Source of the DNA: Thozetella sp. PMI_491 | Taxonomy: Eukaryota; Ascomycota; Sordariomycetes; Chaetosphaeriales; Chaetosphaeriaceae | Assembly: GCA_021432635.1 (NCBI GenBank) | Contig: MU270023.1 | Coordinates: 186,001-250,000 of the forward strand | Direction: 5' to 3' | Length of the DNA stretch: 64,000 nt | In this document: in pieces, positions 42,101 through 50,907 of the stretch | Layout of the letters: every line of letters starts with the position of its first letter | How positions within the stretch are numbered: position 1 is the first letter of the stretch | Made by a program: the position numbers and the translations under genes | Notes under the pieces: model-generated | The model's database searches: none | Seen by the model: only the letters and a program-made list of their open reading frames with translations | Told to the model about the DNA's origin: nothing

Positions 42101-42497
42101 GGCGACAGCGATGCAGGACCCCGGGTGGATTTATGCCTGGTGCTCGAGCTGCAGCATGGCCTGCCAGTTCGTTGCGAGGGCCTGTGCCGCAGGGGCACCG
42201 CCGGCGCTCGAGGCGTGGAGCTGCAACGACTGCCGAGGCGTCGGCGGGATCCGGGCGGCCCGAGCTGCCAAGATTCGGAACTGTCCTGGCTGCGGCGTCT
42301 TGACTGAGAAGATTAGTGGGTGTGACCACGTGGAGTGCACACAGTGCCACACTCATTGGTGCTTCTTCTGCGGCAAGACCGCAGAGCACAACATCTATGA
42401 TCACATGAACGAAGAGCATGGCGGGTGGTACAACGGCGGAGATGACGAAGACGACGGTGATGACGAGATTGAGTACGGTTTCGTTCTCATGGACTGA
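39111..42497 (+). CDS. VWA-domain RBR-type E3 ubiquitin ligase, three exons
   Basis: Exons 39111-39295, 39362-39554 and 39639-42497; 1078 residues. Both introns (66 and 84 bp) are multiples of three and hide inside an open frame, but have GTATGC/GTACGC donors, GCTAAT/GCTAAC branch sites and CACAG/TGCAG acceptors. The N-terminus is a von Willebrand A domain with the MIDAS-like DATASMG (Asp12). After a long middle region come several CxxC pairs (about 630-800), then a RING-like module starting at Cys875 (CSLCF ... CGQLIC ... CPFC), an in-between Cys-rich segment, and a RING2-like block CPGCGVLTEKISGCDH with Cys1021 at the position of the catalytic Cys of RBR ligases, followed by a HWCFFCG pair. 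The tail is acidic. Known: RBR ligases pass ubiquitin through this cysteine. Substrate unknown; the VWA domain may bind partners. Confidence 0.85.
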   Translation: MAESYDLLILTDATASMGHYLRSLNASLPEIIRISSLTGCFDRIGVLAYRDYFHGKLTEWSGYAPFHSAARPHQMLISHCLRHRWHGEGCSLSQEDLLDFTRKLRPDHGGDWPEAMKTGLAHAHQVMRAEAKTLILVYADAPPHTPATVRNLFLLSIFPSCWLRLRAANRVMTLMQGGKYHENEQKLLQSNAYGSSGPLFLDWISAANTLRDGDKKAIVFSIIQSHLADTLSLHLFLSRKTGGVCLKIGENSKSDFISSLTINVLLTWIGVEKTGAKVADSTKLASVKCYKDASTIESVTSEHDDLSKTYFVKIDNKECCDLVKGNLGSIALSLDTMKRLIPCRAVDGQPIDFSKRYAVDHAYRKVVVKQLEEIIRSDVTAVTVNPVFGSLWRSVCNDRQNEARDRLIELFGAQVNAIVFPNKKAQMKSWLDESYDYAGEILEIIQSVPQEERYPCVFLDPTISFTEVDADGIRNQVPMKFTREELMEIGRSCDNRILRRLGRVLARLTYVSSEADLPDYVKSTPEAVVPRIPMALVTKRHKRKFWKILLHVVLPGTMLAARPAALLAALSLRIGLRPLQSAADMELLDYKTWNNLDIPETWNTNCLALLLEADQNYRERQQDGFQEKESIGFFSKKDRQLFRTLVDYKMLEMNLHTTLTARIGWAPAKIKSPLGPLVTCKECKYPRSVTIMARDGLCGICNQNKEDECTPEQSKENATTNVSLKDNTKTMGSWVECSMTYCRAQYVVYKVDKLNVRAKCWYCRQDGFVPKNHPERDALTNAPCVECSKCLSRIIWPEEYRPEVFKEAEFRCPACDHGRRSTVVDADTSAHALIHKEHNGTGWLLRNDMGKIKEPFNGRSLFHTISTAGTDGFVDQVEVFPGKAGADEAPTPRLTIRGKTIQNGDALITSLRSWVEARRVEAGTCSLCFSDFKKTDLRPACGRRGCGQLICSGCFDGWYGMNYPGGLINPAALTCPFCRRQPTASVLPNALRLLGDLATAMQDPGWIYAWCSSCSMACQFVARACAAGAPPALEAWSCNDCRGVGGIRAARAAKIRNCPGCGVLTEKISGCDHVECTQCHTHWCFFCGKTAEHNIYDHMNEEHGGWYNGGDDEDDGDDEIEYGFVLMD

Positions 42498-43072
42498 GAT
42501 TAATGTGTGGGATGACATATAGTCTTGAGATCGTGCTGTACTGATTTTCTTTTCCTATCGAGTTTGTTTTGTATTCAAAGCAGCTTTCCGTTAGCCGTGT
42601 TCTAGGGAGGAAGTGCTTGCTACACAAATACACTGCCTGGAGATCGTACTAGTCGCGATTGAATGGCGGTTAGCGAACGGTCCGTGTCTCCGAGCGCAGT
42701 GTGCTTGGCGATCTGTTTGTTCCAAGAGATTAAATCTCGTCTAATGGTCAAGGACAGTGTTGCGAGTAACAACGAGCATGTGGGCAATCAGCCCGGGCGA
42801 TGCGAGGCCACAGATTATGCATCTATAAATGATTCTACTTTCCAATTGGCCTCCAAATAGAAAACCTAACATGTATATATGGGTTGGCACGGAGGGCTTT
42901 GCGCAATATCTTTGTCTATCATGAAGTATGAGGGAAATCGCTTTTTGGCTCTCGTCAAAACATCCTGAGACAAACTTACGTGCACCCTTCAGACGGGTTC
43001 TTGACCTCCCCTCCGTGATTCCAGCGTCATATGTCCCACCTCCCAATCTACCCAGCTGTAGCTGGGCTGCCA
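42498..43072. other. Intergenic
   Basis: 3' flank of the E3 ligase gene and 3' side of the pseudogene. AT-richer, no gene recognised. Confidence 0.5.
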
Positions 43073-43955
43073 CTACCGAAGCCAGTCAAAATATTCGCAC
43101 AGCTGCGACAGAATCGTGATGATGTCGCCTATAATGACCTTGGCGGCGCCTGTGAGTTCAGGGGCAAGGACGTTGTCCCATGTCGTGATCTCCTCGCCGA
43201 TATGCCCTTACCCCCGCTCACAATCCATTTATTCGGTTCATCTTCAGGTCCAAGTGAGCCAGCTTTGCCCAGTTATGTCACTCATTTGATGTCAGAATAT
43301 TCTTACAGCGTCTGGATAAGGTGTCCTACACGGTCTCCTCAGAGACTGACGACACACTCAACGTAGGCAACAACTAAGCCACTGGGCAGTGTCTTCTTCT
43401 GCCAGGCAAATGGATTACCTCTACTATAGCCTTTCTATATATCCCCCAGGAATCGAGAAAGCTGGTAAATGTAGCCGACGACTGACAGGTCTGCCTTGCC
43501 CATGTTCCCCAGGTTCAACTGCACGAATATCGTCGCACAGTTCTCCAGGGTCGGCGGCTAGAAGTGGACCACAGACGCATCCTTCCCCATCGACGACAGA
43601 TATATGATAACCGGGCTGGCGTAGTTCTCCTTGTACGAGAAGCTGGGGAAACAGTTGAAGACCAAGGTCTCCGAGTCGAGCTGGGTGGCCGTAGGGTGGT
43701 GCCAGTTGAACTGCTTGTCAGACTTTTCAGAGTCTGCCGCCATCGCGCCAGGCGGGCGGATGTAGGCGCCCGCGGACCTCAATTCGGGGCCATGGTGGGG
43801 GGGCTCTCGATGAGTTAGTGAATATTCTTTTCTACGTACGGAAATACGACCCGGTTCATAGTGTGTCCTGTCACATCTGTGACGATATACTCGAACCGGG
43901 TGGTGCGGCGACATCGGAAGGGGCCGAAGCAATTGGCATATTCCCAGACCCAGAC
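43073..43955 (-). pseudogene. Multi-exon pseudogene with in-frame stops, family unknown
   Basis: Read on the minus strand, an acceptor (CTCCCAG) at 43956 opens an exon rich in protein-like sequence (VWVWEYANCFGPFRC), then a GTACGT donor and a TTGAG acceptor join in phase to a second exon (43776 downwards) that ends at TAG 43560-43558. The same frame continues after this stop with equally protein-like sequence (PPTLENCATIFVQLNLGNMG), then TAG and later TGA stops, and a last exon-like piece ends at 43073 (VIIGDIITILSQL). Such persistence of coding character across stops indicates a formerly longer gene. All three stops could come from C-to-T or G-to-A changes. No upstream first exon or signal peptide was found, and the family was not recognised. 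Stop-codon readthrough or a mis-modelled intron are less likely alternatives. Confidence 0.55.
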
Positions 43956-44569
43956 CTGGGAGCAGTCGGACAAGAAAAACAAAACAGCACCGGCCCCGGA
44001 TGGGAAGAGAAGGCAGCGGAAGGGCACACAAGGCTACCGGAATAAAGCGCTAAAAGTCCGAGACTTCCGTGCTCAACCCGGCCAGTGAACTAGTAGGGTA
44101 TGGAAGTCGCCGGTCCAGGGTGGCCAGCCAGGCTCGCATGACGGTGTGCTACCTGACCAGCAATTTACCACCTACTTTAGCTAGGAGCAGGTGAAGATCC
44201 ATGAAAAATTGAAGGCAGACCATATCGTCTCCTGCGAGGATATGACGCTGTCCCAATTTAAGCTAAATGCCCTAGGCGAGACTCCGCGAGATGCTACCTT
44301 GTTCGCTATGGCACGGTTAAACTCGCTATGTTTTGGGAGCGTCGTCTCCGTCCCTCCATCTCACCTACTGCCCCGCGGTATCGTAGAGGCTCTGCTGCGC
44401 AAACACGCATGATCGAGGAAGATAGCCATAGTTAATAATAAAGCTATCGTACTTTATAGTACTATACTAATATCAACGGAAAGCAGCCCCCGAGGCAACA
44501 TCATGAACTCGAGTTTAGAATCAGTTCTGCAGCCAGCAGCTTCAACTTGTCCTCATGGCCCAAATCAAG
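43956..44569. other. Intergenic with possible gene remnant
   Basis: Contains a plus-strand frame (44191-44412, about 73 codons) with protein-like composition (CEDMTLSQFKLNALGE) but no convincing start, possibly another remnant. AT-rich near 44430-44480. Confidence 0.4.
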
Positions 44570-47500
44570 TTACAAGTTGGTTTTAAATCCTTCAGCCTCA
44601 AGTATTTCAGTCATCTCGGCGTCATCACGAGCAAAACGAGCTGCATCAGACTGAGCCATCGGCGATCGATCGAGCCGACCCGTACGAAGCATTTTCTTCA
44701 CTAACCTTTTCCGGCTTTTTATAATAGCCATCATCAAAGGAGAGACAAAGAAATCTACTGGCAGTGGTAATTCCCCCCCTCCTCCCACAGCAGCCGACCC
44801 GCAGTTCACATTAGCACCATTGTCCACTAGCAAATTTATTGTTCGGATTGGAAAGTCCGTTTCTTGTAGGAGTGATGCAACCGAGAGAGGAGTTATTAAA
44901 ATGTGGACTTTTAAGGGTGATTCTGGGAGTGACATCACTTCGCAGAGTGAATCAATATCGGCGCCGTGCCTGAGTAGCAATTGGGCGAGACCAGTTAAGT
45001 CAAAGATGGCTGCAGCATGGAGCAGGGTTAGATTGTGCGTACTGGTTCCCGCGGTAGAAATCGGCCAAGGCCAGTGAGACGGCACCGTCGTTATGACTGA
45101 ATTTGGATTTGCCCCAAGTATGACCATGGTTTCCAGTACTTCTGAGCAGAAACGTAGAGGCACGGAGGGTTGAGACAAGGCGTAGACCAATGCAGGTAGG
45201 CCGTCGATTGTATAGTCACTGAGATTCAGGCCCCTGGAAACCAGAAGTTTAACGATACTTTTCGAATTAGACTCAAGAATATGGTCGAAATACTTGATGT
45301 CCTTCAGGCGCTCCCCCAAGTTCGCTTTCACAGGCTGCTCGCTGTCGGAGGAAGCATTGCCGAGGATTTGATCCAAAAAGACCCCGACGATACCTTCCAG
45401 TCCCGACTGACAAGCGATCGCGAAAGGGGTGAGACAGCCTGCCTGCTCGTAAAGCGGATCGGCACCCCGGGTTAAGATCGCTTCCACTAGCTCGCGGGAC
45501 TGGGAAAGCGTAGCCCAACGAAGTTGCGCCCCGAGTTTACTCTTTGTGTTTCCGTCGGCGAGGCATTCGGTCTCTAGGAGAACATCGACAACTGTGAAAT
45601 AGTTTGCTTGTGCAGCTAGTGAGACGAGGGTGAGGTCTGCATCACCAGCGTTTGCATGTGCGGCCTGGTCCATGGTAGACTCCCATCCTTTCTGAATAGC
45701 ATGTCGCAGCACCCGTCGCCAATGTTTCGGATTGAATGATCCCTTAAAAGCACCGATTAGACGCCTAAATGTACTCTCTGAATATGCAAGAGAGGATGTG
45801 GCTTCATCTAGAAGCTCGTTGACGGTCGTCTCCGATAAGTTTATGTCCGGCTGCTTTCCAATTACCTCCAACGTGTCGATGTGGACAAGGCTAGCAGCCC
45901 ATTGAAGTGGAGACATTCCACTGCGATCAGCCAGAGTAGCAGACGCGCCATGCTCGAGTAGGCATTGTAGAGCGATGTGGGAATTGCGTTCAGAAGCGCG
46001 GGAGGCAGCGGTTCGGCCATCTTTATCTGTTAGATCGATAGATAGGCCCCAGCTTTGGCACCATTCTCCCTCAAGCGTTCCCCTTTCTGCAGCTCTGAGC
46101 AAATCGGCCACGATACTTAAACCATGATGCTCTAGGCGTCCAGAGACCCCGATGTTTCGGCGAGCATAAGCATATATGAGGGGCGACTTGCCGTCGGAGG
46201 ACCTCAGCACCGGGTTTGACCCATGCTGGAGAAGGAGATCGACCATGTCGGCATCCGCGCTCCCAATGGCTGTAAAGTGAAGAAGGTTGCATCCAGAGAC
46301 TCTCCTCTCTCCCTCATCGTCCCAGAACGCGGCAAGCACATCAGCCTTTACGCCTTGTCTAGCACCTTCTTCCAGAAGGACAAGGGCGATGTCGGGGTGG
46401 TTGAACTGCACCGCCACATGGATTGCTTGCTGGTCTAACTTGCCCTTGATTGACAAGTCTGCACCGAGACCCACTAGAGCCTTAACTAGTTGCAAGTTGC
46501 CTCTTTGGACCGCATACCGAAGCGGCGTCATGCCGCTGTTCTGATGGTGGAAATCGATGTTAGCGCCGTGACTAGCGAGCCGTGTAGCGATGCGACCGAC
46601 GAACTCGCTTTTACTTTCAGCACATCGATGAAGGGGCGTTAATCCGGATTTGTCGGGGACGTTCGGATCCTCTCCATCGTCGAGCAACTTTGCGACTGCG
46701 TCTAAATCGCCGCGCTTGACAGCAGAGACAAGGTCCAGAGGATACAGCTTCACAACACTTGGACTCTCGCTTGTCTGTCTGAGCATTACAGAGGTGTCGT
46801 TCCTAGCCATCCTATTCCTCATCGCGTTTCGATAGACGTCGGAATTCACAATTTCATCATCAAAATCAAACCTTGTCGAAGTTACGTTTGAACTGAGGCT
46901 TATCGAATCCGAGCCGGGTAGCAAAGATCCAGCCTCCGCTAAATTTTTAGGTGCCCGCTGATGTTGATTATGTCTCCTCCAGGACTTTTTGGATTGTTTG
47001 TAGACGCTATATGAATCGTGCTTTTTGTCGAGAAGAATCTCACGCATTTCGCGGCGTGACTCGCTGTGTACGGCGAGTTTAGTCAGGCCTCGAACGACGG
47101 TGTTGTTGAATCTTTGACCGGCTCACCTCTGAAGCGCTGTTTGCAGATTGGTAAGGGCAAGGGATTGCCCTCTGATCAAAGTGGCCAGCTCTTGGATCCG
47201 AGTTTCATCGAGTACATATTTAGCCTTCCCTCGCAAATCGAGACGACCATTGGAGCGGATATTACGTCGGATGCTTGCGATTTCATCATTCAGCTCTGAG
47301 AGGGTCATGGTCGAGCTGCATATCAGGTCATTTATCGCATAAGTGACGACACCATGCTTGCCGAATAGTGGCGTCGCGGAGTTGTCGCGAGCGCCGGATT
47401 CGAAATCTACCCGATGGGCCGATATCGTGGGCCGAAGCAGAGCTAGCGAGGCCTGGAGCACTGCGCATTCGCTTGCTATCGCCATAAGGCTTAGGCTTGC

Positions 47501-47599
47501 ACCAGTCCATTTTCCTCTCAGCGAGTCGATCCCTGAAATCGCTTGGCCGCACGCCTGGGACAAGGCGACGACGGTTGCGAAGATTGTAACAGGATCCAT
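44570..47599 (-). CDS. Ankyrin-repeat protein with STAND-type fungal N-terminal domain, two exons
   Basis: Exons 47599-47127 and 47063-44570 (63-bp intron, GTGAGC donor, CTGAC branch, CACAG acceptor, phase 2); 988 residues. The N-terminus MDPVTIFATVVALSQACGQAI and the following helical bundle (1-160) match the fungal N-terminal domain of STAND/NLR-like proteins (PigL_N/Fungal_N type). A basic linker follows, then from about residue 270 to the end a long series of ankyrin-type repeats, for example SGLTPLHRCAES, GMTPLRYAVQRGN, GMSPLQWAAS and LTLLHAAAIFD, some degenerate. No NB-ARC or NACHT P-loop is present, so it is an N-domain plus ankyrin protein without the nucleotide-binding core. Known relatives take part in fungal non-self recognition; that role is inference here. 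Start chosen at MDPVT, 3 codons inside the longest frame, which has no earlier ATG. Confidence 0.85.
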
Positions 47600-48345
47600 T
47601 GCGAGCAACCAAACGAAGGGAAGTTGCAGAGGGGAAGTGTGAATCTTTTCTATCGCTTAGCTTCAGCTCCAGCCAAAGGGCTCCAAGGCGAACGACGAGG
47701 CAGATCGCCCATAAATAGGTGCCTGTACCGGGGCGTGGCTTGTTGAAATCGCAGGCCAGGAATGGCGCTGCATAAAGCGCACACCGGTAGGTACATTTTT
47801 GGCGGGAGTTATGCACTTGCACAAAACACTTTGCAAACCGCTGTACTGTGCAAACACTGTAGGCTCGAGCACGTGTTAGAGTAGCACAGCACAATCCAGC
47901 GAGGTTGGCAAGGATGAGAAGCCTCAGACGCTGACTCATGTCTGTACATGGACAGCAGCGAAGAACGGGACTGTAGATTCGCCTTGCTGCTCTATCTTGT
48001 ATCCATTCTAGAAGCAGGTAACTCGGTAAGGTAGTTTTACCTATAACTAGTTATCTGGTATAAGGACTCGGTAGCGCCTACCTTGTAAGTTATAGTTGGC
48101 CCCACCTTGGCCCTCGGCATCCACCTTCTAACCCGGACGAGATTTCGTGCGAGTTCGTCCGAGAATCTGCTGACACTGAGAAGTAGCCCACGTCGTTCAC
48201 CGTGACGCTTCAATCAAAAGTGTGCATGGAATCATCTGCACCTAGTTGGAGCAACTAGTCTACTGTCATTCTAATTCGGAATTAAGGGGCCCTGCCTAAA
48301 ACAAGGGCTTCTTCCTTTTCATTGCCGCCCAAACGGGTACCAGCC
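47600..48345. other. Divergent promoter region
   Basis: Shared upstream DNA of the ankyrin gene (minus) and the second Zn2Cys6 gene (plus), 746 bp. No specific site assigned. Confidence 0.5.
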
Positions 48346-50520
48346 ATGATGACGAGCCAACGAGCTTCCGAGGACCTCGACCTGCGGCCCAAGCGCATGC
48401 GCCTGGGAACACGCAGCTGTGCTGAGTGTCGAAGGAGAAAAGTAAAGTGTGTCTTCCCAGAGGACGCTGCCGTATGCCACGGCTGCAAGCTGCACGACGT
48501 ACCGTGTTCGCCGCAGATCCCTCGAGCCCGAGAGAAGAGGAAGGCGGGCGAGGACGAGAGCAACGAGGCGGCCCTGAAGCAGCGGCTCGAGGAGTTGGAA
48601 GGCGTTGTCCGACAAGTATGCGGCGCCGTCGGTCTTGATGCCGAATCGGCGACTATGTCTCAGTTCAAAATGGGCACGGCAGAGGCCCTCAGGCGCATCC
48701 AGGAATCCTACCGCCCTCCGCCTAGTCTCGGTAGCGGGCCGGAGGACAGCCTCCAAGGGCTCAGTACTCCTTATAAGCCAAGTCCCGTTGCGCCGTGCTC
48801 CAGTGACTCAGGATTCTCGGAGAAGACCCACTCCCCCGAGACTTCGGACGTGGTCGGCACCTTTGACGACGCCCCCTTGATCACCATGTTCAAGGATGCC
48901 ATGTTGATTCAGAAGCGGGCCGCTCCCAGCACGACCAAAGCGAGCGACGATGTGGCCGATTCGACTCCCGGCACACAAGTCTGGGATATTTTGCGTCCCA
49001 TTCTTCACCTTGTACCTACTCCTGTGGACTTGAAGCTGATCCTCGAGAAGACGGAGGTTTACTGGGCTCTCTGGCCCCCGTGCCATACCGGCGCTGATTC
49101 GTCCGAGCCGTCCGAGACGCTGCAGGGAGGTGGGGTGCCTCTTGCCCTGAACTTCATCTCCACTGGGCTCGAGTCTGGGGACCCGGTACTCGTCGCCAAG
49201 GTTCTACCTTTCCTTGGGATGTGCCTACACCAGCTCCCGACCATCTGGCTGCTCAATCACGTGTCCCTCCCAGCTACATCCCAAGTCATCAAAGAGGCCT
49301 TCGTGCAGGCCACTAACCTCCTTCTTACCCTCGCAGCCGAGCATGGGGACAGCCCCGATAGCGTGGAGGGTTACATGCTCCTACACAGGCTCTACATGGA
49401 CATGGGGTTCCCTCGGAAAGCATGGCTTACCATCCGCCAGGCGATGAACGCAGCTCTGGTGCTCGGCCTTCATCGCAAGAACGCATGGCTCGACATCGAC
49501 CCGTCGAGGAACGTGTGGCCATACATCTGGCAGGTCGAGCGCCTGCTTTCCGCCGTCCTGGGCATGCCGAGCGCGGTGCCGGACTGGCACATGGCCCTCT
49601 CGCGGGAGCTCGTCGGGCCGGAACCGATGCACCGGTTGGCCCACGAAGTCGGCCGCATCATTGGTGCTGTCATACAACGCGACCAAGCACCTGGCGACTC
49701 CAGCTACGCAGTCACGGTACAGCTGGATCAAGATTGGGAGCGGTGTCGGAATATCATGCCCGCCGAGTTCTGGACAAGCCCCCCCTCTCCGGGAACGCCA
49801 TTGGCGGCTCTGTATCACCGTCAGCATCTCAAGCTTGCCTACTGGACTGCTGGACAACTCATCCACATCCCATACCTCAACAAAGCAGCCGAAGACCGCA
49901 GATTCGAGATCAGCCGAATTTCCTGCTTGGAAGCCTGCAAGGGGATCATCCACGATTACAAGGACATGCGCAATGGTGGCCTCAAGATTGTCATGTGCGA
50001 GCTCATGGACTTCAAGGCCTTCTCTGCCGCAGTGACTCTTGCTCTCAGCATGCTGTTATCACCCAAACCCGATCCGCACGCTGCTGATTCGGCTGCGGCA
50101 TCTCAGGATTGGGCGTTGGTCGAGGACGTGACGCGTGACCTAAGGGCCACGGGAGGGCAACTGGACTGCGTGGTGGCATCCCAAGCAGCTCAGCTACTGG
50201 AGTTCCTGATCATGCTTCACAACGGCACATACAATGGACCGGACCGTTATGAGGCGACGGTTCCGTACTTTGGCAGAGTTCGGATTAGCTGCAAACATAT
50301 GAAGGGTGCGAGTCGACCTTCACCTGGCAGTGACCAAACTAGCCTCTCCTTCGAGACACATTCGCAGCAGACATCGCCGCTGTTGCAGTTCAATGCCGTC
50401 CCATTCCCTTTCAACTTTGATAACCCCTTCGATAGTGGTCCTGAACTGGAGCTTCAGTGCGACTGGGTCACAAGCAACTATCCTACCACATTTGACTGGG
50501 TTGAAGTTTTGGACACTTAG
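48346..50520 (+). CDS. Zn(II)2Cys6 transcription factor with fungal-specific regulatory domain
   Basis: 724 residues, single exon, start at the first ATG (48346; another ATG follows directly). The cluster CAECRRRKVKC ... CHGCKLHDVPC has the classic basic stretch between the second and third cysteines. A short coiled coil follows (NEAALKQRLEELEGVVRQV). The middle homology region carries the fungal_trans pattern around WPYIWQVERLLSAVLGMPSAVPDW and DMGFPRKAWLTIRQAMNAALVLGLHRK split over residues 350-430. The C-terminus is Ser/Phe-rich. Known: nuclear, binds CGG half-sites as a dimer, controls metabolism genes. It shares a divergent promoter with the ankyrin gene and is convergent with the glyoxal oxidase gene; either could be a target, but nothing in sequence proves it. 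Confidence 0.9.
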   Translation: MMTSQRASEDLDLRPKRMRLGTRSCAECRRRKVKCVFPEDAAVCHGCKLHDVPCSPQIPRAREKRKAGEDESNEAALKQRLEELEGVVRQVCGAVGLDAESATMSQFKMGTAEALRRIQESYRPPPSLGSGPEDSLQGLSTPYKPSPVAPCSSDSGFSEKTHSPETSDVVGTFDDAPLITMFKDAMLIQKRAAPSTTKASDDVADSTPGTQVWDILRPILHLVPTPVDLKLILEKTEVYWALWPPCHTGADSSEPSETLQGGGVPLALNFISTGLESGDPVLVAKVLPFLGMCLHQLPTIWLLNHVSLPATSQVIKEAFVQATNLLLTLAAEHGDSPDSVEGYMLLHRLYMDMGFPRKAWLTIRQAMNAALVLGLHRKNAWLDIDPSRNVWPYIWQVERLLSAVLGMPSAVPDWHMALSRELVGPEPMHRLAHEVGRIIGAVIQRDQAPGDSSYAVTVQLDQDWERCRNIMPAEFWTSPPSPGTPLAALYHRQHLKLAYWTAGQLIHIPYLNKAAEDRRFEISRISCLEACKGIIHDYKDMRNGGLKIVMCELMDFKAFSAAVTLALSMLLSPKPDPHAADSAAASQDWALVEDVTRDLRATGGQLDCVVASQAAQLLEFLIMLHNGTYNGPDRYEATVPYFGRVRISCKHMKGASRPSPGSDQTSLSFETHSQQTSPLLQFNAVPFPFNFDNPFDSGPELELQCDWVTSNYPTTFDWVEVLDT

Positions 50521-50907
50521 AGTTTACATTTGGAATCAGGGACTTTGAGGAGCACCAAAAGGTTGAGCAGACTAATGGTAGGAAAGCGGCGTTTGGGTAT
50601 ATACTGTCACAACGGATTTGCTTATTTCGACTCTCCAAGGACTTGGCTTGTCGGCTACTAGGCCCCGGTACCGTACAGGAGCGCCCTGAAGCAACATATG
50701 TTATTTGGTGAACCGATTGCCGGGGGTTAACCGATACAGAACAGGACCGCGGGAGGGGGACTATCGTTTTGTATTGGCTATATTTATGTATGAATACCTA
50801 CCTATAGAGAGACCTATCGTAGTCGATTCGTCAAGGCACAGCCAGCACATGCATGAAACTTTTGATTAACATTACACCGGCCCGTTCTACATAACTAGGG
50901 AAGATAC
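50521..50907. other. 3' intergenic between convergent genes
   Basis: 387 bp holding the 3' ends of the Zn2Cys6 gene and the glyoxal oxidase gene; short AT-rich motifs near 50780-50800; nothing else seen. Confidence 0.5.
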
